The notes: generated by a model not told the origin, from the letters alone. Shown: positions 24,938-33,947, counted from the stretch's first letter. The stretch: DNA of 64,000 bases from Acidobacteriota bacterium (GCA_016196065.1 JACPYL010000008.1:186001-250000), one strand, 5' to 3'. Made by a program: numbers and translations.

Positions 24938-26017
24938 CTATTTACTGGAATTCCCCGGCGAAATCACGCGGCCGTATTCGCTGGCGCGAGCCAGGCGATC
25001 GAACATTCTCCAAGCGGAGAGAGAAATCTTGCTGATGGCTTCTTCGCCCTCGCGCTCGCGATGCAGATACGAAGTCATCACGCACAAAATGTACGGACGC
25101 TTCTCCACGAAAATTACGCCGGAATCGTTGCGGACACCTTCTAGCGCGCCGGGCTTATCGGCGATCTTCAAGTCGTCGGGGAGATCGCGCGGGATCCAAC
25201 TATCTTTGTGGGTCGCGAGCACGCGGAAGAAGTCTTCCGTCATCTCTTTGTTGAGCACTTTGCCGCGATAAAGCGCCTCAAGCAGGGCCATCATCTCGGA
25301 CGGTGTCGAGATATTTTCCCGGCCTTCGCCGGCGGCTTTCAGGTCCATCATCTTGCGGCGCAGGCGCGTGTGGGTGAGGCCAAGCGAATCCAGCCATGCG
25401 TTGACGTTCTCCATGCCAACCCGGTCGATCAGCACGTTGGTAGCGGAGTTATCGCTGACCGCAACCATCATGGTCGCCAGATCGCGCAGCGTGATCTTCG
25501 TGACGCCGGGAGTCAGGCCGCCCATGATGTCGCTGTCCTGAACAAGGTCAGAGGCATTAACCGTGTAAAGGTCCGTCAGTTTGAGCTTGCCTTGCTGTGC
25601 CTGCCGGTAGAGTTCAGCGAGCACGCATATCTTGATGGAACTGGCTTGGGCGAAGACGTCATTGCCATGCAGTAAATATTTGTGGCCGTCAGTGAGATCG
25701 AGAATCGCGACGCCCATCGACCCATCAAGGTTGCGATCGACGTCGCCGATCGAACTCTCCAGTTTCTGCCAGAGGGCTTGCTGCTTTTCCTGCGGAGCGG
25801 CTGCGGCGTTTTGCGCAACCGCGATTCCGCTGATCATCGAGCAGCACATCGTCCATGCAAAAGTAGCGGCTCGCCACCGATTGACCCTCCCCCAAGGTCT
25901 GCCATCCCGAGCGAAGCGAGGGATCTGCAGCTGGCGGCGAACTGCGGATCTCTCGCTCCGCTCGGGATGACAGTGAGGGAAGAGTATCTCCACGATGGCA
26001 AGGGCTCGCATTCGCAT
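24938..26017 (-). CDS. Class A beta-lactamase-type serine hydrolase
   Basis: A 359-aa exported protein of the class A beta-lactamase family. Ser126 and Lys129 form the SxxK motif (SSIK), residues 188-190 are SDN, and the third motif is KPG (288-290) rather than KTG. The proteins can hydrolyse beta-lactams or act as peptidases; activity cannot be predicted from the altered third motif. Residues 15-39 are encoded by a palindromic repeat (CHPERSERSAV... FARDG), and the signal peptide core (AATFAWTMCCSMISGIAVAQ) lies only at 50-69. No start codon lies between the repeat and the signal core except ATG within the core itself. The start is 3 bases after the upstream GalT-like stop. Confidence 0.85.
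   Translation of the reverse strand: MRMRALAIVEILFPHCHPERSERSAVRRQLQIPRFARDGRPWGRVNRWRAATFAWTMCCSMISGIAVAQNAAAAPQEKQQALWQKLESSIGDVDRNLDGSMGVAILDLTDGHKYLLHGNDVFAQASSIKICVLAELYRQAQQGKLKLTDLYTVNASDLVQDSDIMGGLTPGVTKITLRDLATMMVAVSDNSATNVLIDRVGMENVNAWLDSLGLTHTRLRRKMMDLKAAGEGRENISTPSEMMALLEALYRGKVLNKEMTEDFFRVLATHKDSWIPRDLPDDLKIADKPGALEGVRNDSGVIFVEKRPYILCVMTSYLHREREGEEAISKISLSAWRMFDRLARASEYGRVISPGNSSK
25901..25973. repeat. Palindromic repeat, family A (copy 2), inside beta-lactamase
   Basis: Arms 25901-25930 and 25943-25973 share the GAGCGAAGCGAGGGATC motif in inverted orientation around a GCTGGCGGCG loop. The whole element is read in frame as residues 15-39 of the beta-lactamase protein. Confidence 0.85.
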
Positions 26018-26020
26018 GCG

Positions 26021-27007
26021 TTATATCTTCGCCTCTCGCAAACGCTTCACCGCCGTCTCCGAAGTCACCGGAGAATAGTAGACCTCTTTGAAAGTGTACG
26101 AACGTCCTTTGGACGCGATCACGGGCAGGATTTCAATATGCCAGTGATAGTCCTCGTCGAGCGTCTTCCAGTAGCCGAGCGTGCCCGATTGATGGCGGCT
26201 GTTCGGCGCCGTGTGCAGCACCAGATGGAAAGCCTCCGTGATACTGCGGATTCTCTTCAAAGTGCGTCGCAAGAGTGCTGCCAGATCGGCAATCGCGCCG
26301 GCCTTCAGAGCCCCGGTACGCTCAAACGAAGACTCATGGGTGCGCGGCACGATCCATGTCTCATACGGCGCGCGCGGAGCGTAGGGACAGAACGCCGTAT
26401 AGTCACCGCGGATCTCAAGGATGCGCGATCCCTGGCGCTCTTCCTGCGCAACGATGTCGCAAAACACACAGCGCTCTTTGCTCTCGAAGTAGTCACGCGC
26501 GGCGCGCAGTTCGTAGAGCACACGGCGAGGGACAAAAGTCGTCGCAGTCAGCTGTGAAGCGGGATGTTCGAACTCCTGTCCAGCAATCGGGCCATGATTC
26601 TTGAAAACGCTCACGTATTTGAAGCGGCTGTCGAGTTTCAGATCCTGGATGCGCTGCGCCATCAAGCGCAGGAATGGCTCCAGTTCGCGGTCGCTGGCTT
26701 CCCAGAGATGGCGATCGTGCTTGGGATTTTCGAGCAGAAGTTCGTGGGCGCCGATCGATCCCATGCGGTCATACAAGCCATCGCCGCGTCGCCCCGGTTC
26801 GCCTTCAATGTGGTAAATCGGTGCCGGATGCACCACGGAACGAGCCGCCCATGTGTTGCCGTCCAGGCCGGGCAGAGTGGCGACCACTTGCAACTGCTGC
26901 GATCCGTCACCGCAAAACAGACATGGTCCGGGACGCGGCGCCGGCTCGGGGACATCGTCGCCGGTAATCACCCAGGAGCGCGTGATCGGATCTTTACGGA
27001 GTTCCAT
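26021..27007 (-). CDS. GalT-like nucleotidyltransferase lacking the canonical HPH histidine
   Basis: A 328-aa HIT-superfamily protein of the galactose-1-phosphate uridylyltransferase group. Two zinc-type CxxC pairs are present (CLFC about 29-32, CVFC about 180-183), as is the FKNHGPIAGQEFEHP block. However the active-site HPHxQ motif reads HPASQ: the position of the uridylylated histidine (about residue 150) is Ala, confirmed at codon level (CAT CCC GCT). A DYHWHIEILPV segment near residue 300 provides another His pair. The protein may be inactive as GalT or use another chemistry, such as a nucleoside-phosphate phosphorylase. ATG 27007 gives the family-typical N-terminus MELRKDPITRSWVI. Confidence 0.82.
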   Translation of the reverse strand: MELRKDPITRSWVITGDDVPEPAPRPGPCLFCGDGSQQLQVVATLPGLDGNTWAARSVVHPAPIYHIEGEPGRRGDGLYDRMGSIGAHELLLENPKHDRHLWEASDRELEPFLRLMAQRIQDLKLDSRFKYVSVFKNHGPIAGQEFEHPASQLTATTFVPRRVLYELRAARDYFESKERCVFCDIVAQEERQGSRILEIRGDYTAFCPYAPRAPYETWIVPRTHESSFERTGALKAGAIADLAALLRRTLKRIRSITEAFHLVLHTAPNSRHQSGTLGYWKTLDEDYHWHIEILPVIASKGRSYTFKEVYYSPVTSETAVKRLREAKI

Positions 27008-27051
27008 AGCTAGCAGGAGAACAAAATGCAACAGGCACGTCAAATGGGAAG

Positions 27052-27157
27052 TGTAAATTTGTGATTTGATAATTTGTGATTTGCAATTTCCAAACGAAAC
27101 CAGCCGTATACTCACTGAGATTGCAAATTGCCCGATTACAAATTACAAAATTACCAG
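27052..27157. repeat. Paired A/T-rich heptamer-like arrays (galT-like/mutS spacer)
   Basis: Left arm 27052-27089 contains repeats of the type TGATTTG; right arm 27119-27155 contains CAAATTA/CAAATTG units, partly its inverse. The unit is close to 7 bp with a few 8-bp steps. It occupies the divergent intergenic space up to the mutS start. Confidence 0.6.
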
Positions 27158-27163
27158 TTCGCC

Positions 27164-29863
27164 ATGTCTGAGCCCTCCACGCCGCTGATGCGGCAATATT
27201 CCGCCATCAAGAAAGAGCATCCCAATGCTCTGCTGTTGTTTCGGCTGGGGGATTTCTACGAACTCTTCTTTGAAGACGCGGTGGTGGCGGCCCGCGAATT
27301 GCAAATCACACTGACGTCGCGGAACAAGGAAAAGGGGATGGCCATCCCGATGTGCGGAGTGCCCTACCACGCCGCCGAGGGATACATTTCGAAGCTCATC
27401 CGCCGCGGATACAAAGTCGCGATCTGCGAGCAAATGGAAGACGCGCGACTCGCCAAGAAATTGGTGCGGCGCGAGGTCACGAGAGTCGTCACGCCGGGGA
27501 CAGCTGCGGATTCGTCCCTGGGTTCGGAAGAAAACAATTTTCTGGCGGCCGTGGCGGCAGTTGGCGATCGGGTGGGATTTGCTGCCCTGGATTTGTCCAC
27601 GGGCGAGTTTCGAGCGACCGAATTCGCCGGAGAATCGGCCGCTCGCCGCATTCAAGAAGAACTTGAACAGTTACGTCCAAGAGAGCTTTTGTACGGGTCT
27701 TCCGTACCGCTACTGGAGGGAAGGGCGAGGACTGAAGACGGCCTGCCGAGTTTGGCCCGGCCTGGACAGGTCAGAGACCTGTCCCCACATGGACAAGGGC
27801 AGCGGTCGACATGGGCAGAGACGCCTCTCGACGACTGGATCTTCGCTCCCGACCATGCCGTACCTCTGCTGGAAAATCATTTCGGCGTGCTCTCGCTCGA
27901 AGGCTTCGGACTCGCGGGCAAACCGGCAGCAGCATCGGCGGCAGGAGCGATCCTCTATTACATCCGCTCGACGCAACGCGGCGCGCTGCAGCACGTGGAC
28001 CGCATCGGCTTCTATGAACGTCAAAATTGTCTGGTCCTCGACGCCGTCACGGTGCGCAACCTCGAACTGATCGAACCCCTCTTCGCCGGAACCGACGCGG
28101 GCGTCACGCTCTTTCGCGGGCTGGACGCAACCGTGACGCCGATGGGTAAGCGTCTGCTCCGCGCCTGGATGCTGCGGCCTTCGCTCGACCGTTCAGAGAT
28201 AGAAGCGAGGCTGGATGCGGTGGAGGGGCAAGTCAAAGATCTGATCCGGCGCGAAGAGTTGCGGCGGGCGCTCGAAGGGATCCTCGACCTGGAGCGCTTA
28301 CTGAGCCGGGTCACGCTGGAGACGGCAAACCCGCGGGACGTACTGGCGCTATCCGCTTCGCTTGCGAAAATTCCTCAGGTGCGAAGCGGGCTGGCAGGAT
28401 TTGCGGCGGCACGGTTGGGCGCACTCCATGGCCTGATCGATGAACTCGCTGATTTGCGCGCCAAGATCGACAGCACGATTGTCGAGGAACCTCCGCTCAC
28501 CCTGAGCGATGGTGGCGTGATCGCCGCGGGAATCGACAAGGATCTCGACGACCTTCGCGACCTGAGTCGCAACTCAAAACAATATCTCGCGCAGGTGGAG
28601 CAACGCGAACGGGAACGAACCGGCATCCGATCGCTCAAAGTAAAGTTCAATTCTGTATTTGGTTACTACATCGAGATTTCGAAAGCGAACCAGCACCTCG
28701 CTCCCACCGATTACGAACGCAAACAAACTCTGGTGAACGCCGAGCGGTACACGACTCCTGAGCTTAAGGAATACGAATCGAAGATTCTCGACGCGCAGGA
28801 AAAAATTGTCGACATCGAGCGACGTCTGTTCGCCGAGTTGCGAACGGCCATTGCAGCCGAAGCCAAGCGCATTCGGCAGACCGCGCTGGCCCTGGCTGAA
28901 GTGGATGTGCTGGCGTGCCTGGCAAATGTCGCGGCATTGCGCAATTACTGCCGCCCGAAGTTTACTGAGGCGCCCGGCGAGAAGGCGGGAGACTCCGGCG
29001 ATCTCGAGATTGTCGACGGCCGCCACCCCGTGATCGAACAACAGGAACTGGCAGCGGGCAGCGAGCGCTTCGTCCCCAACGATCTGTTCCTGAATTCGAC
29101 GACTCACAACATCGTTGTACTGACTGGCCCGAATATGGGAGGTAAGAGTACCTACCTGCGACAGGCCGCCCTGATCGTGATCCTGGCGCAGATGGGATCG
29201 TTCGTTCCCGCTCGCTCCGCACGCCTTGGCATTGTCGATCGTGTCTTCACCCGCATCGGCGCCAGCGACAACCTCGCCCGTGGACGCTCCACCTTCATGG
29301 TCGAAATGACCGAAACCGCAGCCATCCTGCACACCGCCACGCCGCGTTCGCTCATCCTGCTCGACGAAGTCGGACGCGGCACCGCCACCTATGACGGCCT
29401 CGCCATCGCCTGGGCCGCGGTTGAATACCTGCACACTCGCGTCCACGCCAAGACGCTCTTCGCCACTCATTATTTCGAGCTGACCGAATTAGCCGAACAA
29501 CTCAGCGGCGTAAAGAACTACCATGTATCCGTAAAAGAGACCGGCGGAGGCGTAGTGTTCCTCCGCAAAGTGGAACCGGGCGCCGCGGACAAGAGTTATG
29601 GCATCGAAGTCGCCAAACTCGCGGGACTGCCGAATGAAGTGGTGGTGCGGGCGCGGGAAGTGCTGGCCGAGCATGAGTCGGCGGAGCGGCAATTGTCAGA
29701 ACATTTGACCCCCGGTTCGCAGCCGGAACGTCCGGCGCAGTTGACGATCTTCACTCCGCTCTCGCAACCAGTGCTGGAGAAATTGCGAGAAGCGGATTTG
29801 AATCGGATGACACCGCTGGAGGCGCTGAATTTGCTGGCGGAGTTGAAGAGGCAGATTGACTAG
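27164..29863 (+). CDS. mutS: DNA mismatch repair ATPase MutS
   Basis: An 899-aa MutS1-type protein that recognises mismatches and recruits MutL. The mismatch-reading motif is present near the N-terminus ([14 protein letters not shown] with Phe-Tyr-Glu), then the connector, core, clamp and ATPase domains. The ATPase domain has the Walker A site [15 protein letters not shown], the signature region STFMVEMTE and the Walker [20 protein letters not shown] 27164 gives the standard start [12 protein letters not shown]; a TTG 12 codons upstream lies in repeat sequence. Residues about 201-207, in the connector domain, are encoded by a small palindrome at 27764-27784, seemingly an insertion relative to typical MutS. 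No mutL is in the window. Confidence 0.97.
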   Translation: MSEPSTPLMRQYSAIKKEHPNALLLFRLGDFYELFFEDAVVAARELQITLTSRNKEKGMAIPMCGVPYHAAEGYISKLIRRGYKVAICEQMEDARLAKKLVRREVTRVVTPGTAADSSLGSEENNFLAAVAAVGDRVGFAALDLSTGEFRATEFAGESAARRIQEELEQLRPRELLYGSSVPLLEGRARTEDGLPSLARPGQVRDLSPHGQGQRSTWAETPLDDWIFAPDHAVPLLENHFGVLSLEGFGLAGKPAAASAAGAILYYIRSTQRGALQHVDRIGFYERQNCLVLDAVTVRNLELIEPLFAGTDAGVTLFRGLDATVTPMGKRLLRAWMLRPSLDRSEIEARLDAVEGQVKDLIRREELRRALEGILDLERLLSRVTLETANPRDVLALSASLAKIPQVRSGLAGFAAARLGALHGLIDELADLRAKIDSTIVEEPPLTLSDGGVIAAGIDKDLDDLRDLSRNSKQYLAQVEQRERERTGIRSLKVKFNSVFGYYIEISKANQHLAPTDYERKQTLVNAERYTTPELKEYESKILDAQEKIVDIERRLFAELRTAIAAEAKRIRQTALALAEVDVLACLANVAALRNYCRPKFTEAPGEKAGDSGDLEIVDGRHPVIEQQELAAGSERFVPNDLFLNSTTHNIVVLTGPNMGGKSTYLRQAALIVILAQMGSFVPARSARLGIVDRVFTRIGASDNLARGRSTFMVEMTETAAILHTATPRSLILLDEVGRGTATYDGLAIAWAAVEYLHTRVHAKTLFATHYFELTELAEQLSGVKNYHVSVKETGGGVVFLRKVEPGAADKSYGIEVAKLAGLPNEVVVRAREVLAEHESAERQLSEHLTPGSQPERPAQLTIFTPLSQPVLEKLREADLNRMTPLEALNLLAELKRQID
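27764..27784. repeat. Small palindrome within mutS
   Basis: GGACAGGTC-AGA-GACCTGTCC, a perfect 9-bp stem with a 3-base loop, in frame inside the mutS connector-domain coding region. It encodes part of [12 protein letters not shown], which looks like an insertion between otherwise conserved MutS segments. Confidence 0.75.
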
Positions 29864-29877
29864 CGGGCAGCCCGAGC

Positions 29878-29973
29878 GTAGCGCCGCCGCCCCGGCGGCA
29901 GTCGTGGCGGCGACCCGCCGCCACATCCGAGGGCGAGGCGCCCTCGGGACGGCCGGCAAGGTGCCGGCGCTAC
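29878..29973. repeat. Multi-hairpin GC-rich element between mutS and nagZ
   Basis: Outer arms GTAGCGCC (29878-29885) and GGCGCTAC (29966-29973) close a series of GC-rich hairpins: GCCGCC/GGCGGC near 29883-29899, GTGGCGG.../GCCGCCAC near 29904-29924, CCGAGGGCG/CGCCCTCGG at 29927-29947, and GCCGGCA/TGCCGGC at 29952-29968. The result could be a cloverleaf-like fold. Confidence 0.8.
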
Positions 29974-30010
29974 TTTTCGCTGTGCGCAGTTTCAGACTAG
30001 AAAGCGAGAT

Positions 30011-31120
30011 TTGACCTTGGCGCATCCGTCGACCGCAGCGAACATCGGACAACTCCTCATCATCGGCTTCGACGGTACCGAGATGTCGCCGCGTCTCGCT
30101 TCCCTGCTCACTCGTGTCCAACCGGCCGGTGTGATCCTCTTCGCGCGTAACATTGCCAGTGCCGACCAGACGCATCGCCTGCTTCGCGCCTGCCAGAAAC
30201 ACGTCGCGACGCCCCTGTTTACCTGCGTCGACCTCGAAGGCGGCACGGTCGACCGCTTCCGCAACGTGCTCGGGCCCGCACCGTCCCCTGCGCAAGTCTT
30301 CGCCACCGGGCGCCGCGAACTCTATCGCAAGCACGGACGCATCATCGGCACGAACTGCCGCGCCCTTGGCTTTAACGTCGACTTCGCTCCCGCGCTCGAC
30401 CTAGCCTTGAAAGCATCGCGCTCAGTCATGAGTTCCCGCGCAGTCTCCGCCGACCCGAAGCAGGTCATCATTTACGCTCGCGAATTCCTTCGCGGGCTGG
30501 GCGATGCCGGAGTCCTCGGCTGCGGCAAACATTTTCCCGGACTCGGTGAAGCCAACCTCGACACGCATCATGAACTCCCGAGCGTCGAGAAGACGTTGCG
30601 AAAACTGTGGGCTGAAGACCTGGTCCCTTATCGCACCATGCATCGCGCACTTCCCTTCGTAATGGTTTCGCACGCCGCATTCCCGCTGGTCACCAAAGAA
30701 AAAACACCCGCGTCGCTCTCGAAGAAGTGGATCACCGACATCCTCCGCAAGAAGATCGGCTACCGCGGCCTGATCTGCTCGGACGATCTGGAAATGGGCG
30801 GAGTGCTCAAAGCAGCGCCGATTGAAGAAGCAACGGTCGGATTCATTCGCGCGGGTGGAGATCTCGGACTGATTTGCCACCAGGAGGATTACATCGTGCG
30901 GGCGTTTGCAGGCTTGACTCGCGAAGCCAGTCGCGATCGCAAGTTTGCGCGGCGAGTCGAAGAATCGGTCAAACGCGTGTTGGCGTTCAAAAGGAAATGG
31001 AAGCCGCGGCGCTCGCCGATTCCGACCGACGCGGCCACGCAGAAACTCACCCGCCAGCTGTGGGAGTTCGGCGAGGAGATCCGGCTCGATTCGCTGGAAG
31101 TTGAGGGGCAATCCGCATGA
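30011..31120 (+). CDS. nagZ: Beta-N-acetylhexosaminidase (NagZ type, GH3)
   Basis: A 369-aa GH3 enzyme that removes GlcNAc from GlcNAc-anhydroMurNAc muropeptides in cell-wall recycling. Visible motifs are KHFPG (173-177), the loop D184-T185-H186 that matches the NagZ Asp-His acid/base dyad, and the nucleophile-bearing SDDLEM (about 257-262). No signal peptide is present, so the enzyme acts in the cytoplasm. TTG at 30011 or at 30017 are both possible starts. It overlaps anmK by ATGA at its end, forming a recycling operon. The GH3 fold and dyad make the NagZ assignment strong. Confidence 0.93.
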   Translation: MTLAHPSTAANIGQLLIIGFDGTEMSPRLASLLTRVQPAGVILFARNIASADQTHRLLRACQKHVATPLFTCVDLEGGTVDRFRNVLGPAPSPAQVFATGRRELYRKHGRIIGTNCRALGFNVDFAPALDLALKASRSVMSSRAVSADPKQVIIYAREFLRGLGDAGVLGCGKHFPGLGEANLDTHHELPSVEKTLRKLWAEDLVPYRTMHRALPFVMVSHAAFPLVTKEKTPASLSKKWITDILRKKIGYRGLICSDDLEMGGVLKAAPIEEATVGFIRAGGDLGLICHQEDYIVRAFAGLTREASRDRKFARRVEESVKRVLAFKRKWKPRRSPIPTDAATQKLTRQLWEFGEEIRLDSLEVEGQSA

Positions 31121-32265
31121 TCGTCGCTGGCGTGATGAGCGGGACATCGGCGGATGGGATCAACGTTGCACTCGTTCGCATCAGCGAACGCGGGCGTGGG
31201 CGCCCGCGCCACACCATCCTCGCTCATGCCGAATACCCGTTCCCGGCTCAGGTGCGGCGGGCGATTCTTGGAATGATGAACGCGGAGTCGGCGCGCGTCG
31301 CTGACATTGCGCGGCTGAATTTCTTGCTGGGCGAACTTTACTCCGAGGCTATCGGCAAGACGGTCCGTTTGCACCGGGCAAAAATCGAATTGGTCGGATG
31401 TCACGGCCAGACGCTCTATCACCAGGGAACTGCGGCACCGTTTCTAGGACGCATGGTGGCGGTCACCTGGCAAACGGGCGAAGGCGCGGTGATCGCCGCC
31501 CGACTTGGTGTGCCGGTAGTTTCGGATTTTCGTCCCGCTGACATGGCCGCTGGTGGAAAGGGCGCGCCGCTGGTGCCGTTTCTCGACTACGCGGTCTACC
31601 GCGACCCGCGCATCGGACGCATCGCACAGAACATCGGCGGCATTGCTAACCTCACCGCGATTCCTTCCAATGCGAAGGCCGATCAGGTCATCGCCTTCGA
31701 TACGGGTCCGGGCAATATGGTGATGGATGCGGTCACCGAGAAGTTGTTTGGCAAACGGTACGATCGCGACGGACGAATCGCCGCGTCCGGGCAAGTTCTT
31801 GAAGATGTGGTCGCGCAACTAATGAAAGCGCCTTTCTTCCGTCTGAAGCCTCCCAAGACTGCCGGCCGCGAAGAGTTCGGCAGCGTTTACGCGAAGGAGT
31901 TCCTCCGCCGCTGCGGACGCGCCGATAAGCGCGACATCGTCGCCACTGCGACCGCCCTCACCGCTCGGTCGATTGCCGATGCAGTCCAGCGCTACGTAGC
32001 TCGGAAGCGCGGCGCCTATCAGGAAATGATTGTGTCGGGCGGGGGCGCGAATAACCCAACGCTCATGGCGATGTTACGCAACGAACTTGCGCCGCTTGGG
32101 ATTGCGCTGCGCTTCTCCGACGAATTCGGAGTGCCTACGGAGGCAAAAGAAGCGGTCGCGTTCGCGATCCTCGCTTACGAGACGTGGCACCGGAGACCGT
32201 CGAATGTCCCGTCAGCAACCGGAGCAAAGCGAGCAGCGGTTCTGGGGAAGATTTCCTATGCGTAA
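31117..32265 (+). CDS. anmK: Anhydro-N-acetylmuramic acid kinase
   Basis: A 382-aa AnmK that opens and phosphorylates 1,6-anhydro-MurNAc to MurNAc-6-phosphate in peptidoglycan recycling. Family signatures are GVMSGTSADGINVALV at the N-terminus, GCHGQTLYHQG, VVSDFRPADMAAGGKGAPLVPFLD, FDTGPGNMVMDAV and VSGGGANNPTLM near the C-terminus. The ATG overlaps the nagZ stop by four bases, and its own stop overlaps the next gene's ATG by eight. Substrate comes from NagZ, which acts on products of lytic transglycosylases such as the 0-2 kb gene. No murQ is in the window. Confidence 0.96.
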   Translation: MIVAGVMSGTSADGINVALVRISERGRGRPRHTILAHAEYPFPAQVRRAILGMMNAESARVADIARLNFLLGELYSEAIGKTVRLHRAKIELVGCHGQTLYHQGTAAPFLGRMVAVTWQTGEGAVIAARLGVPVVSDFRPADMAAGGKGAPLVPFLDYAVYRDPRIGRIAQNIGGIANLTAIPSNAKADQVIAFDTGPGNMVMDAVTEKLFGKRYDRDGRIAASGQVLEDVVAQLMKAPFFRLKPPKTAGREEFGSVYAKEFLRRCGRADKRDIVATATALTARSIADAVQRYVARKRGAYQEMIVSGGGANNPTLMAMLRNELAPLGIALRFSDEFGVPTEAKEAVAFAILAYETWHRRPSNVPSATGAKRAAVLGKISYA

Positions 32266-33910
32266 GGCTCGAGCTGCGCATTCCTTCCTCAAAACTGCCA
32301 TCCTGAGCGACGCGAAGGACCTGCTTTCTTTTCGTTCGCAAGGAAAGCAGGTCCTTCGCTTCGCTCAGGATGACAGTTCTCATAAGAGTGGCGGCAGGGC
32401 TATTGCTCTTGGACTGGCGACCATCCTTCTTCTCTTCCTCCTCTCCTGCTCCCAGCCTCCCGATCCGAACACGCTGGTCATGATCATCGAGAGCAGCCCG
32501 ACCAACCTCGACCCTCGTGTCGGCCTGGACGCGCAATCGGCACGCATCGATGCGCTGATCTTCGACGATCTGCTTGAACGCGACGAGCATCTCAACGTGA
32601 CGCCGTCGCTCGCGGAACGTTGGGAGATTCCCGACCCGCTGACGTATGTCTTCCATCTCCGCCGCGACGTGAAGTTTCACGATGGCCGTACGCTCACCTC
32701 CCGCGATGTGAAATGGACTTTCGATTCGCTTCTCGAAGGCAAGATCCGCAGCACCAAGACAGGAACGTACCGCATCTTGGATCGCATCGATACGCCCGAT
32801 GAAAGGACCGTCGTCTTTCGCCTCAAAGAGCCGTCTTCCACTTTGTTGTGGAACTTATCGGACGGCGTCATCGGCATTGTGCCCTTCGGCAGCGGAGATG
32901 AGATGACCAACCATCCCATTGGCTCTGGCCCTTTCCGTTTTGTCAGCGCGGAGACGGACAAGGAAGTCATCCTGCAACGCAACGATGCGTACTGGGGAGC
33001 AGCGCCTCATCTCAGCCGTGTGCGTTTTGTCGTTGTGCCGGACGCGACCACGCAGGCGCTTGAACTACGCAAGGGTAGTGCCGACCTCACGATCAACTCT
33101 CCGATGCCGCCAGACACGGTTTTGACGCTAGAACGCGATCCTTCGCTCACTGTTCAGCGAGGACCGGGCACGCGGCTCGCCTACCTTGCGTTTAATCTGC
33201 GCGATCCCATCCTGAAGGATGTCCGGGTCCGCCAGGCAATCGCCTACGCGGTGGATCGCCGCCCGATGATCGAGCATCTATGGCGCAATCAGGTGCAGGC
33301 CGCCGACAGCGTGTTGCCACGCCAGAGCTGGGCCTACGACGATCATGTTTCTCGGTATGATTTTGATCCCGCGAAGGCCCGCCTCTTGCTCGACGCGGCC
33401 GGTTATCCGGAAGTGAACGGCGTGCGCTTTCATATCACGATGAAAACCTCGACCGACGAAAACACGCGATTGATGGTCGCGGTCATGCAACAGCAGTTGC
33501 GCGGAGTCGGTATCGTGCTCGACATTCGCACTTTCGAGTTTGCGACTTTCTTTTCGGACGTAACGCACGGCGCGTTTCAGCTCTATGGATTGCGCTGGAT
33601 CGGCGCCAACGAAGATCCCGACATCTTCGAGTACGCCTTCCACAGCGCAAAATTTCCACCCAATGGCGCCAATCGCAGTTTCTATTCCAACCCCCATCTT
33701 GACGCCCTCATCGATCAAGGAAGGCGCGAAACCGATCCAAACGCGCGCAAGCAGATCTACGCTGAAGTGCAGCAGATTCTCGCCACGGATCTTCCCTACA
33801 TCAACCTCTGGTATCTCGACAATGTGCTAGTGCATACGCGGCGAGTGAAAAATGTCACGCTGAATCCGCCCGGCAACTACGATTTCCTGAAGACGGCCGA
33901 AATGCAGTAG
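32258..33910 (+). CDS. Peptide-binding lipoprotein of an ABC importer (DppA/OppA type), repeat-encoded N-terminus
   Basis: A 550-aa family-5 extracellular solute-binding protein, likely the binding lipoprotein for peptide or muropeptide uptake. Its lobes carry the usual landmarks (LAERWEIPDPLTYVFHLRRD, KFHDGRTLTSRDVKWTFDSL). ATG 32258 overlaps the anmK stop, with GGGGAAG 8 bases upstream. Residues about 14-39 are encoded by palindromic repeat family A, and the lipoprotein signal only starts at about 47 with the lipidated Cys at about 64 (LLSC). The n-region is therefore unusually long. Position in a nagZ-anmK operon suggests muropeptide import; permease and ATPase genes are not adjacent. Confidence 0.9.
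   Translation: MRKARAAHSFLKTAILSDAKDLLSFRSQGKQVLRFAQDDSSHKSGGRAIALGLATILLLFLLSCSQPPDPNTLVMIIESSPTNLDPRVGLDAQSARIDALIFDDLLERDEHLNVTPSLAERWEIPDPLTYVFHLRRDVKFHDGRTLTSRDVKWTFDSLLEGKIRSTKTGTYRILDRIDTPDERTVVFRLKEPSSTLLWNLSDGVIGIVPFGSGDEMTNHPIGSGPFRFVSAETDKEVILQRNDAYWGAAPHLSRVRFVVVPDATTQALELRKGSADLTINSPMPPDTVLTLERDPSLTVQRGPGTRLAYLAFNLRDPILKDVRVRQAIAYAVDRRPMIEHLWRNQVQAADSVLPRQSWAYDDHVSRYDFDPAKARLLLDAAGYPEVNGVRFHITMKTSTDENTRLMVAVMQQQLRGVGIVLDIRTFEFATFFSDVTHGAFQLYGLRWIGANEDPDIFEYAFHSAKFPPNGANRSFYSNPHLDALIDQGRRETDPNARKQIYAEVQQILATDLPYINLWYLDNVLVHTRRVKNVTLNPPGNYDFLKTAEMQ
32296..32375. repeat. Palindromic repeat, family A (copy 3), inside the binding-protein gene
   Basis: Arms 32296-32327 and 32343-32374 with the GAGCGACGCGAAGGACCTGC motif and its near-perfect inverse. 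It is read in frame as the N-terminal region of the binding protein, giving ILSDAKDLLSF and VLRFAQDD. Confidence 0.88.
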
Positions 33911-33927
33911 CCCGTTCTCGCTCACCA

Positions 33928-33947
33928 GCGAAATCAAGAGATTTCGC
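33928..33947. repeat. Perfect hairpin after the binding-protein gene
   Basis: GCGAAATC-AAGA-GATTTCGC, an 8-bp stem with a 4-base loop, 18 bases after the stop codon. It has no T-run, so it is at best a weak or processing-type terminator. Confidence 0.5.

Noticed and set aside
32030-32257. Upstream extension of the binding-protein frame
   Set aside because: It lies inside anmK; the ATG at 32258 overlaps the anmK stop and has its own ribosome site.
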